Shown: positions 1 to 5,967 of the stretch, in pieces
Layout: the number at the start of each line of letters is the position of its first letter
How positions within the stretch are numbered: position 1 is the stretch's first letter
Assembly (NCBI GenBank): GCA_022449705.1
Contig: JAKURS010000020.1
Coordinates: 1-15,322 of the forward strand
DNA: 15,322 nucleotides
From: Candidatus Poseidoniia archaeon
GTDB lineage: Archaea > Thermoplasmatota > Poseidoniia > MGIII > CG-Epi1
Direction: 5' to 3'
Program-made: the position numbers and the translations under genes
Notes under the pieces: generated by a model
What the model saw: the letters and a program-made list of their open reading frames with translations, nothing else
What the model was told of the DNA's origin: nothing
The model's database searches: none

Positions 1-468
1 GAGGGGCCGCTGCTGGTGTGGGACATGCGCGGCATCCTGAAGAACCGCCCCGCGCCGGGACCGCTACCGCTCAACCCTAAGCGCGAGACGCTGGTCGACT
101 CGGGGATGGCGTGGGGCGAGGACGTGATTGACGCCATCATGGCCGACCGCGGCAGCGTCATCGTGCCGCTGCGGTCCCTGCGCGGCTGGGGCGAGCTGGA
201 CGAAGCCCTGTCTTATGCCGAGCTGGGGTTGGTGAGCCTCGACTGGGCCGGTGGGCCGGTCGAGGCGCATTCCGATTTCCGCGGTGATATCATCGATATC
301 CTGCGCCAGTTGCTGCGGCGAAACATCCCGCGCGTGATGTTCAACAGCCTCGACGGCAGCTTCCCCTTCATCCCGGCCGGGCTCGCCGGCAGCGTGCGGC
401 TCGACGTCGCGATGCTTACCGACGGGCATCCGCCCAACTGGGCCGATGAGGTGTTCCGCTTTGGCTAA
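1..468 (+). CDS. Unrecognised protein, 5'-truncated by the window edge
   Basis: The frame is open from base 1 to a TAA at 466-468, giving at least 155 residues. GTG at 16 and ATG at 25 are possible starts, but the frame runs upstream without a stop, so this is most likely the C-terminal part of a longer gene. It contains a hydrophobic strand followed by WDMRG, a helix-strand pattern (DIIDILRQLLRRNIPRVMFN) that resembles an alpha/beta domain, and a C-terminal PNWADEVFRFG. I do not recognise the family and see no catalytic motif I can name. The next gene starts inside its last codons (446 or 461), and tiaS follows in turn, so the three are probably co-transcribed. Reality as a coding region is well supported by the overlap and codon pattern; function is open. 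Confidence 0.75.
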   Translation, partial: EGPLLVWDMRGILKNRPAPGPLPLNPKRETLVDSGMAWGEDVIDAIMADRGSVIVPLRSLRGWGELDEALSYAELGLVSLDWAGGPVEAHSDFRGDIIDILRQLLRRNIPRVMFNSLDGSFPFIPAGLAGSVRLDVAMLTDGHPPNWADEVFRFG

Positions 469-916
469 GCCGGAGCTGGTCGCTGCCGCTTTCCGTTCAC
501 GCGATGCAGAGGAACTGCACAGGGAGGAGCTGGTGCAGGAACTGGCGTTTTCGCTGCACCTGATGTTACCCAGTGACGCTGCCGACGCAATCGACGCGGC
601 GCTTGCGAGTGGACTGCTGGTGCAGGCGGGCGAACAGCTGCGGCTCGCCGGGAAGGGGGGAAGCGATGCGGAGACGCCCGCTACGGAATCTGCCGTGGAC
701 GTGCCCGACCTGTTCCACCGCGTCGTTGCTATCGTGGTGGAGGCAACCGGCGAAACGCAACCTGAGGTCATCCGCAGGGTGAATCGACGGCAGAAGGAGC
801 ATTACGGACTCCGTCCCGAGACCGAGGCGCTGCTGCTGGCAGCCGACGCCGGCGTTGACGTCGCGCCGTTCCTGGATGAGGCGCGACAGGGATTGGTGCA
901 GCGGGCGCGTGACTGA
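446..916 (+). CDS. DUF2240 family protein (archaeal, uncharacterised)
   Basis: This is a 156-residue protein if ATG 446 is used, or 151 if the start is TTG 461 (reading MAKPEL). Both overlap the end of the previous gene. Residues 10-68 form the pattern typical of archaeal DUF2240: an N-terminal helix with AAAFRSRDAEEL, a helical ELVQELAFSLHLMLP segment and then a winged-helix-like turn (ALASGLLVQAGEQLRLAG). A linker follows, then a second helical part (VVEATGETQPEVIRRVNRR, DVAPFLDEARQGL). The family is known only from archaea and its function is not established; a nucleic-acid-binding role is inferred from the winged-helix-like appearance. Its TGA overlaps the ATG of tiaS by one base, which suggests translational coupling. 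The family call is from memory of the pattern, not a search. Confidence 0.65.
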   Translation: MRCSALAKPELVAAAFRSRDAEELHREELVQELAFSLHLMLPSDAADAIDAALASGLLVQAGEQLRLAGKGGSDAETPATESAVDVPDLFHRVVAIVVEATGETQPEVIRRVNRRQKEHYGLRPETEALLLAADAGVDVAPFLDEARQGLVQRARD

Positions 917-2262
917 TGCTCCACGTCGGCATCGATGATACCGATTCGCTTGATGGCGGATGCACTACCTGGGTCGCCTTGCGGGTTATCGAGGCGCTGC
1001 TGCCTGACTACAATTTGATTGGTGCGCCACGGCTAGTGCGGCTCAACCCCAACGTGCCGTGGAAGACGCGCGGCAACGGCGCCGTCGCGTTCACCTTCGG
1101 CCGCGGCGCGGGGGAGCGACAACAGGTGGGTGCGTTGCCGGGGGGGCTGGTAACGGCGCATGCCGAGGCGGCACCGGCGGAGCTGGACGCAGGCGAGCTG
1201 CTCGAGCGCGTGCTTGCCGTGGTTTGTGAGGAGGCACAGCCATCGGCGCAGCCAGGCGTCGTCGTCAGCGAGGTTCGCCCGCGCGAGGGACTCTACTGGC
1301 AGGGTGTACGCGGTATTGTCGGTGAAGCGGGGCTGCGCGAAGCGCTGGAAGGAACCGCGCATGCCGGACTCAACGGCGGCCGGGGCCTGGCGGGCGCCGC
1401 CTGTGCGCTGGCATGGTCACCTCGCAGTGGTGGCGTGGTTGAGCGCTGCAGCTGGGAACTGCTCGGCTACCGCAACCGCCGCCGCTGGGGTTCGCCGCGT
1501 GAGATTTCCGCGGAGTCGATTGCTGCTGTCGCTGAAATCGAGGGCACATTTGGCTGCCACGATCCTGACGGGAGCCCGGCTATGGTGCCACACTCTCCTT
1601 GCCCTGTTATGTGGGGGCTGCGCGGGCTGCGGCCGGAGCCGCTTGTCACTGGCTTTAGCGTGCTCGGTCCCGAACGGCCGGAGCGCTGGCTGCTGTGGCA
1701 GACCAACCAGGCGACCGATGACCATTACAGGGTCGAGCTGCCAGCAGGGGGCGAAGCGAGCTTGCGGCTCGCGGGCAGCGTCGCTACACCGCCACACTCG
1801 CGCCGCGGCGGCCACCGTTTCTTTACTTTTACCTTTGAGGGCGGTGAATTGGAGTGCGCCGCGTTCGAGCCGTCGGGTGATTTTCGGAAGGTGGTTGACC
1901 AGTTGGTACCCGGAGATGTCCTGGAGGTTTGTGGCAGCCTGGAGGCGGGTGTGCTGAAGCTGGAAAAGCTGCGCGTCGTCACGCTCGCGCCGCGGCAGCG
2001 CAAGCCGCCTAACCCACCCTGCCCCGAATGTGGCGCACGCACCCACTCGGCCGGCCGCGATGCGGGCTATCGCTGTCGCCCCTGTGGGGTCAGGCTGCCA
2101 GCGCCGGTGCCGGAGGCCGTCGCGCCGACGCTCGTGCCGGGCTGGTATGATCCGCCCGCATCGGCGCGGCGGCACCTAGTGCGGCCGGCACGGTTGATGG
2201 AGCCGGCAGTGGCGGTCCAGGCGGCAGCGGGTCCGCCAGGAAGCGTGCCCTTGGTGCAGTGA
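916..2262 (+). CDS. tiaS: tRNA(Ile2) 2-agmatinylcytidine synthetase TiaS
   Basis: TiaS joins agmatine to C34 of tRNA-Ile(CAU), using ATP, so that the tRNA reads AUA. It is essential and specific to archaea. The 448-residue protein starts with the kinase-like domain signature GIDDTDSLDGGCTT (residues 5-18). The conserved RLNPNVPWKTRGNGAV follows at 42-57, then GCHDPDGSPAMVPH and GLRG (213-237) and the WQTNQATDDH motif (261-270). An OB-fold-like stretch lies at about 284-356. The C-terminal zinc ribbon has C369, C372, C387 and C390. A tail of about 58 residues with GWYDPPASARRHL follows the ribbon. ATG 916 overlaps the TGA of the upstream DUF2240 gene, which fixes the start. All expected TiaS domains are present in order and the length is close to other members. 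Confidence 0.95.
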   Translation: MLHVGIDDTDSLDGGCTTWVALRVIEALLPDYNLIGAPRLVRLNPNVPWKTRGNGAVAFTFGRGAGERQQVGALPGGLVTAHAEAAPAELDAGELLERVLAVVCEEAQPSAQPGVVVSEVRPREGLYWQGVRGIVGEAGLREALEGTAHAGLNGGRGLAGAACALAWSPRSGGVVERCSWELLGYRNRRRWGSPREISAESIAAVAEIEGTFGCHDPDGSPAMVPHSPCPVMWGLRGLRPEPLVTGFSVLGPERPERWLLWQTNQATDDHYRVELPAGGEASLRLAGSVATPPHSRRGGHRFFTFTFEGGELECAAFEPSGDFRKVVDQLVPGDVLEVCGSLEAGVLKLEKLRVVTLAPRQRKPPNPPCPECGARTHSAGRDAGYRCRPCGVRLPAPVPEAVAPTLVPGWYDPPASARRHLVRPARLMEPAVAVQAAAGPPGSVPLVQ

Positions 2263-2309
2263 AACAGGTGCGTGAGGGCACTCTGGACACCTCCAGACTC
2301 CCAGACGAC

Positions 2310-2320
2310 CTATATATAAG
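2310..2320. promoter_or_regulatory. Orphan TATA box between two convergent gene ends
   Basis: The sequence CTATATATAAG is the most canonical archaeal TATA box in the window. It lies in the 87-base gap between the stop of tiaS (2262) and the stop of the zinc-ribbon/SHOCT gene (2350), where no sense promoter is needed. Used on the plus strand it would start a transcript near 2340 antisense to the SHOCT gene. Used on the minus strand it would start near 2290 antisense to the tiaS 3' end. A small hairpin precedes it (TCTGGA at 2282-2287, TCCAGA at 2292-2297, loop of 4, no T-run), which may be a weak terminator. Activity is inference. Confidence 0.35.
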
Positions 2321-2349
2321 GTGATTCATTCGAAATTGAACTTGAACCC

Positions 2350-3039
2350 CTAGCCGATTATCTGCTTCTTCAGTGACTGGAACTCGGCGGCGGTGATAAC
2401 GCCTGCTTCGCGCAGTTCGCCTAGCTCCTTCAGCCGCGCCAGCTTTGCTTCGGGCCCTGCCGCCGCCGCTCCTTCCGGGGCGGCGGAAGCGGTGGGGCCG
2501 GTAGAGGCTGCATCATCTCCGGGCGCGGAGGCTGCTTCAGGTTTGGCCGACGTAACTACGGCCTCCCCACTGGCGGCCACCTTGCCTCGCTTGCGCGTCA
2601 CCTTGCGGGGTCGCTTCTTTGGCGCCGCCTTTTTGCGCGGCGGCGGCAGCGAGCCGCCCAGCTCGCCCACCAGTTTCTCGGCCGCCTTGCGCTTCTCGAC
2701 ACCGATGGCACCCTCGTCAATCAAATCCCGCAGGATACGCGCCGCCATGTCACCCTCCGAGCCGTCTACGACCTGCGCCAGCTGCTGCGCCTCGGCGCTG
2801 GCGTCGGTATCCTTTGCAGTTTGCCGTCTCCTGCCGGCTGGTGTGCGCGCCGGTTTTTTGCGCTGCGCCTTGCCACGCTTGTCGAGCCCGCTCGCGACGC
2901 GGTGCACCGTCCGGCCCCGGCCGAATTTTTGCATCAGCTCCGGTCCGTCGTCGCTAGCGTTGGCGATGGGCGAGCCACACTTGAAGCATTTCTCGACCGA
3001 ATCGGCAACAGGGGCTCCACAGGTTCCGCAGTTCTTCAT
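2350..3039 (-). CDS. Zinc-ribbon protein with C-terminal SHOCT domain
   Basis: This is a 229-residue protein from ATG 3039; the frame also allows ATG 3066 (238 residues). I prefer 3039 because the only TATA-like core (3072-3079) would start transcription near 3048, downstream of 3066, and because CxxC right after Met is the usual form of such proteins. The N-terminal zinc ribbon has C4, C7, C18 and C21. A middle helical part follows (DMAARILRDLIDEGAIGVEKRKAAEKLV, residues about 97-124), then a Pro/Lys/Arg-rich basic linker (about 132-154) and an Ala/Gly-rich low-complexity stretch. The C-terminus (about 198-228, LKELGELREAGVITAAEFQSL) is a clear SHOCT motif. SHOCT domains are short helical modules often found with bacterial PH domains, and the divergent neighbour has such a domain. 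It is predicted cytosolic; its function is not known. Confidence 0.85.
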   Translation of the reverse strand: MKNCGTCGAPVADSVEKCFKCGSPIANASDDGPELMQKFGRGRTVHRVASGLDKRGKAQRKKPARTPAGRRRQTAKDTDASAEAQQLAQVVDGSEGDMAARILRDLIDEGAIGVEKRKAAEKLVGELGGSLPPPRKKAAPKKRPRKVTRKRGKVAASGEAVVTSAKPEAASAPGDDAASTGPTASAAPEGAAAAGPEAKLARLKELGELREAGVITAAEFQSLKKQIIG

Positions 3040-3071
3040 GAACTCGCGGTCGAGTTCTGGATGCATTTAAC

Positions 3072-3079
3072 CTTATATG
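3072..3079. promoter_or_regulatory. Shared TATA core of the divergent SHOCT / PH-domain pair
   Basis: CTTATATG on the plus strand reads CATATAAG on the minus strand, so one AT-rich core can serve both directions. Its centre (about 3075.5) is 27-28 bases upstream of the plus ATG at 3103, which fits a leaderless transcript, and about 36 bases from the minus ATG at 3039, which leaves a leader of about 10 bases. It is the only TATA-like element between the genes. Confidence 0.55.
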
Positions 3080-3102
3080 CTCTACGAAGGCATCCGGGCT
3101 TA

Positions 3103-3969
3103 ATGGCCCGCTTCTCGCTGATGCGCGACGAGGAGATGAAGCTGAAGCTTCAGCCGCACCCTCTCTCGTTCCTGCACCTCTACTTCGTCTTTTTCCTGCT
3201 ACTGGTGTGGGGCTTCGTCATCTACCGCTTCTTCAGCCAGGACTGGTTCAGCCGCGTGCCGTTCTACGATTTCCTCAACGCTATCCCTGGCGTCAATGAG
3301 GTGCTTGCCGCGGCAATTATCTGGTCGCTGGCGCTGCTGGGGCTTGGTTTCACAGCGCGCTTTTTCTTCCTCGAGAACGGCGGCCGCGACATTTTCCGGC
3401 TCTACGGCGGGCTGGCGCTGTTCGGCATCGGGGCGATGGTTTTCCACCTCCGGACGCAGGACGACACGATGGCGTTCGGTCGCTGGTTCATTCCGTTGCT
3501 GACACTGCTGGTCGGTGGAGGCGGGATGGTGATTGTCGACCAGTATCGCCGCAGCTTTACCTACTACCTGACCGACATCCGCATCGCGATGCACCAGGAT
3601 TTCCTCGGCCTGAGCAAGAACGAGCGGCAGGTGCGCTACAACCACATCGAGGACATCAAGCTCCTGCAATCCTTTTTCGGCCGCATCTTCGGCTTCGGTA
3701 CCGTCGTGCCGGTAACCGGCTCCGGCCTGGGAACCGGGACTGACGAGGCGATGATGATTGCTGCAGTGGGTGGCGAGGCAAAGGGCTTCGCCGCCGGGCT
3801 GGCGGGCGGCAGCCGCCGCTCGGCACGCCGCGCGACGCAGGACCCGCGTGACTCGCTCTACGGCGTTCCCGACCCGGGACGTGTGCGTGACCTCATCGCG
3901 CAGAATATCCAGGACGATACCGGCGTCGAGCACCTGAAGCGCATCGAGGAACTGCTCGGAAAAGATTAA
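3103..3969 (+). CDS. Membrane protein with bacterial-PH-like (DUF304/bPH_2-type) domain
   Basis: This is a 288-residue protein. The frame is open further upstream, but ATG 3103 lies about 27 bases after a TATA core and just before the first hydrophobic segment; a later in-frame ATG exists at 3121. Four hydrophobic helices are visible at about residues 23-44, 65-88, 95-116 and 126-146. They are followed by a cytosolic-looking C-terminal domain (about 152-267) with the bPH pattern: SFTYYLTDIRIA, then RYNHIEDIKLLQSFFGRIFGFGTVVPVTGSG, and finally GVPDPGRVRDLIAQNI. A Gly/Ala/Arg-rich insert (about 223-246) interrupts the domain. Such proteins are poorly characterised; a lipid- or partner-binding role is inference. 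The gene is divergent from a SHOCT protein and convergent with the dCMP deaminase gene, sharing the palindrome TTAA at 3966-3969 as both stop codons. Confidence 0.85.
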   Translation: MARFSLMRDEEMKLKLQPHPLSFLHLYFVFFLLLVWGFVIYRFFSQDWFSRVPFYDFLNAIPGVNEVLAAAIIWSLALLGLGFTARFFFLENGGRDIFRLYGGLALFGIGAMVFHLRTQDDTMAFGRWFIPLLTLLVGGGGMVIVDQYRRSFTYYLTDIRIAMHQDFLGLSKNERQVRYNHIEDIKLLQSFFGRIFGFGTVVPVTGSGLGTGTDEAMMIAAVGGEAKGFAAGLAGGSRRSARRATQDPRDSLYGVPDPGRVRDLIAQNIQDDTGVEHLKRIEELLGKD

Positions 3970-4400
3970 GCGCTGCGCAATGCCACGCCTGCCTCTGACA
4001 GCATTTCGCTGGCAAGCGCAAAATCGTCCGTCCAGCGCTCGGGCACCTCGGCGCTGGCGGGATAGACCGCTTCACTGACTCCCGACTGAATCAGCGCCCG
4101 CGCGCAGCGGGTGCAGGGCGGCCACGTCACATAGACCGTGCACCCCTTGAGCGACATGCCAATGCGCGCCGCGTGCATGATGGCGTTCTCCTCGGCGTGG
4201 CAGATTAGAGGATACTTCAGCTCCCGGTCCTCCAGCCGCTCGGCGGTGTCGGCGATGCCGCGCGGCAGCCCGTTGAAACCGGTGCTGCGCACCTCGCGGT
4301 CTGGGCCAACGATAACGCACCCCACCTGCGTCGAGGGGTCCTTGCTCCAGGCGGCAATGTGGGTCGCCAGTCCAAGGAAGCGTTCGTCCCAGTCAGCCAT
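3966..4400 (-). CDS. dCMP deaminase (cytidine/deoxycytidylate deaminase family)
   Basis: The enzyme converts dCMP to dUMP, the substrate of thymidylate synthase, and so feeds dTTP synthesis. The 144-residue protein has the zinc-binding motif HAEENA (H68, catalytic E70) and PPCTRC (C96, C99). The surrounding pattern is typical of ComEB/T4-type dCMP deaminases: FNGLPRGIADT, ELKYPLICHAEENAIMHAAR and GCTVYVTWPPCTRCARALIQSGV. Length is normal for the family. ATG 4400 lies 27 bases after a TATA box (4423-4430) embedded in the end of nth, which suggests it can be transcribed on its own as a leaderless message in spite of the 24-base gap to nth. Its TAA overlaps the TAA of the convergent PH-domain gene by sharing TTAA. 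Other members of this fold act on riboflavin precursors or guanine, but the motifs here match dCMP deaminase best. Confidence 0.9.
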   Translation of the reverse strand: MADWDERFLGLATHIAAWSKDPSTQVGCVIVGPDREVRSTGFNGLPRGIADTAERLEDRELKYPLICHAEENAIMHAARIGMSLKGCTVYVTWPPCTRCARALIQSGVSEAVYPASAEVPERWTDDFALASEMLSEAGVALRSA

Positions 4401-4422
4401 CCCGCCGGCAGCGGGGTGGAGC

Positions 4423-4430
4423 AGTTATAC
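4423..4430 (-). promoter_or_regulatory. TATA box of the dCMP deaminase gene, containing the nth stop codon
   Basis: On the minus strand the sequence GTATAACT has its core about 27 bases upstream of ATG 4400. The TAA stop of nth (4425-4427) lies inside this box, so one element ends one gene and starts transcription of the next. Confidence 0.5.
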
Positions 4431-5105
4431 CTGTTCCCGGCGCGTCACGCCGACTTGCGGGCAAATGGCTTTAGCGAAGCATCCGAAGCAGTGCGGCTTG
4501 CGTGCGTCGCAGACCCGCCGGCCGTGCCAGATCAGCCGGTCGGACCACTCAATCCAGTCCTCTTGCGGCAGCAGCGCTATCAGGTCGCGCTCGACCGCCT
4601 CCGGAGAGTTGCCGCGCGAGAAGCCAAGGCGGCGCGTCAGCCGGTAGACGTGCGTGTCCACGACGACGCCCTCCGCCAGCCCCCACACGACGCCCAGCAC
4701 CACTGAGGCAGTCTTGCGGCCAACGCCCGGCAGCGTGACCAGTTCGGCTAGAGTGCGTGGCACCTCACCACCGTGATGCTCGATGATGGCGCTGCAAGCG
4801 CCAATGATGTGCCGCGCCTTCGCGTTAAAAAAGCCGGTCGAGTGAATATCCTTCCCGAGTTCTTCAACGCTAGTTGAGGCGAATGCTGCTGCATCAGGAT
4901 ATTTGCGGAACAGCGGCGGCGTGACCATGTTTACCCGTTCGTCAGTGCACTGTGCGCTCAGGATGGTGGCGACAAGCAGTTGCAACGGGTCGCGGTGGAC
5001 TAGCGCGCACTCCGCCTGCGGGTATTCGCTCCGTAGCCCCCGGAGCACTCCCTGCGCCCGTGCGGCTCTCCGTTTCTGCGATTCACGGCCGTGCGGTCTG
5101 GCCAC
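4425..5105 (-). CDS. nth: Endonuclease III (DNA glycosylase/AP lyase)
   Basis: Nth removes oxidised pyrimidines from DNA and nicks the abasic site, in base-excision repair. The 226-residue protein has the helix-hairpin-helix LPGVGRKTA with catalytic K131, the catalytic aspartate D150 in VVVDTHVYR, and LLVATILSAQCTDERVN near the N-terminus. The 4Fe-4S ligands are C199, C206, C209 and C215 in the exact C-x6-C-x2-C-x5-C spacing of the family. The start is GTG 5105, two bases after the stop of the enoyl-CoA hydratase gene; I see no better ATG and no obvious ribosome binding site, so it is probably co-transcribed with that gene. All catalytic residues are present and the length is normal. MutY is excluded because the Asp/Lys pair and the length fit Nth. 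Confidence 0.95.
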   Translation of the reverse strand: MARPHGRESQKRRAARAQGVLRGLRSEYPQAECALVHRDPLQLLVATILSAQCTDERVNMVTPPLFRKYPDAAAFASTSVEELGKDIHSTGFFNAKARHIIGACSAIIEHHGGEVPRTLAELVTLPGVGRKTASVVLGVVWGLAEGVVVDTHVYRLTRRLGFSRGNSPEAVERDLIALLPQEDWIEWSDRLIWHGRRVCDARKPHCFGCFAKAICPQVGVTRREQV

Positions 5106-5107
5106 GT

Positions 5108-5878
5108 TCAGGAGCGGTTGAAGCGCGGCTTGCGCTTCTCGAGAAAGGCGGCGACGCCCTCCTTTCCGTCAGGCGAGTTGAAGCACTCGGCAAATAGCTC
5201 CCGCTCGTGCTGCAGTCCCTCTTCCAGCGCCAGTCCGCTGCGTGTCGCGCGCTTGACCCGCTCGGCGGCGAATGCCGCCTTCGACGCGATTTGCTCCGCC
5301 AGCTCAAGCGTACGTTCCTCCAGCACGTCGGCAGGCCACACGAAATTGACGATGCCATAGCGCTCCGCCTCCACAGCATCAATCATCCTCCCGGTGAGCA
5401 TCAGCTCCAGCGCCCTCCCTTCGCCGGCTAACCGTGGCAGACGCTGCGTACCGCCGGCGCCGGGGAGGATACCAAGATTGATTTCCGGCTGTCCAAAGCG
5501 CGAGCGGTCGCTCGCCACCCGCAGATCGCATGCCATCGCCAGTTCCATCCCGCCGCCGAGGCAGAAGCCATCAACCATGGCGATAATTGGTGTCGGGCAG
5601 GCGGCGGCGACCTCGGTCATGTGCCACTCATTGCGCATCTTCACGGAATCCAGTTCGCCGCTGGCGGCAAACTCGGCCAGGTCGGCACCGGCGATGAACG
5701 ACTTCTCGCCCGCACCGGTGAGGATGATGGCGCGCACCTCGGGGTCACTACCGAACTGCTCGAACGCCTCGACAATCGCGCTCCGCGTCGCCGAATTCAT
5801 CGCGTTGAGCTGTTTGGGTCTGTTGACCGTGACGCGGCCGATGTGGCCTTCCTGCGAGACGATAACTTCGTTTCCCAT
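5108..5878 (-). CDS. Enoyl-CoA hydratase (crotonase family)
   Basis: The enzyme adds water to trans-2-enoyl-CoA in fatty-acid beta-oxidation or related acyl-CoA breakdown. The chosen start is ATG 5878 (256 residues, reading MGNEVIVSQEG). The frame is open to ATG 5950, but the extra 24 residues are not typical of the family and a TATA-like box lies 25 bases before 5878. The oxyanion-hole segments IAGADLAEF (62-70) and DGFCLGGGMELAMACDL (103-119) are clear. Both catalytic glutamates of true hydratases are present: E112 in GGGMELA and E132 in FGQPEINLGILPGAGGTQRL. The C-terminus EGVAAFLEKRKPRF is also typical. A second crotonase-fold gene ends at 15149. The exact substrate cannot be read from sequence. 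Confidence 0.92.
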   Translation of the reverse strand: MGNEVIVSQEGHIGRVTVNRPKQLNAMNSATRSAIVEAFEQFGSDPEVRAIILTGAGEKSFIAGADLAEFAASGELDSVKMRNEWHMTEVAAACPTPIIAMVDGFCLGGGMELAMACDLRVASDRSRFGQPEINLGILPGAGGTQRLPRLAGEGRALELMLTGRMIDAVEAERYGIVNFVWPADVLEERTLELAEQIASKAAFAAERVKRATRSGLALEEGLQHERELFAECFNSPDGKEGVAAFLEKRKPRFNRS

Positions 5879-5899
5879 GCCATGCGGAACGGAGAGCCG

Positions 5900-5906
5900 G
5901 TTAAGT
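5900..5906 (-). promoter_or_regulatory. TATA-like box of the enoyl-CoA hydratase gene
   Basis: Minus-strand ACTTAAC has its centre about 25 bases before ATG 5878, in the 89-base gap after the protease gene. It is a weak match to consensus and is supported mainly by the same spacing seen at other genes in the window. It favours the 5878 start over 5950. Confidence 0.35.
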
Positions 5907-5967
5907 CGTTTGGCGGGCACCTCCGTCAGGCAGGCGGCAGCGGCTCTCACCAGACGGTGGCCACTCC

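Noticed and set aside
64..771. Minus-strand frame of 235 codons over the first two genes
   Set aside because: Its product is low-complexity Ser/Ala/Arg-rich, and the plus-strand genes there overlap as in an operon and continue into tiaS.
1417..2175. Minus-strand frame of about 250 codons over tiaS
   Set aside because: TiaS motifs on the plus strand run through the whole stretch.
2282..2297. Hairpin TCTGGA-CACC-TCCAGA as a terminator of tiaS
   Set aside because: The stem is only six base pairs and there is no T-run after it, so it is noted but not claimed.
2393..3070. Long open plus-strand frame antisense to the zinc-ribbon/SHOCT gene
   Set aside because: It mirrors a GC-rich, Ala/Lys-rich coding region. 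Its product is a Ser/Ala/Pro-rich sequence with no motif, while the minus-strand product has a zinc ribbon and a SHOCT domain.
2821..3102. N-terminal extension of the PH-domain gene
   Set aside because: The frame is open, but it overlaps the divergent SHOCT gene, codes for no typical sequence, and lies upstream of the shared TATA core.
5879..5950. Extra 24 residues at the start of enoyl-CoA hydratase
   Set aside because: They do not resemble the crotonase N-terminus, and a TATA-like box inside this stretch predicts a start at 5878.
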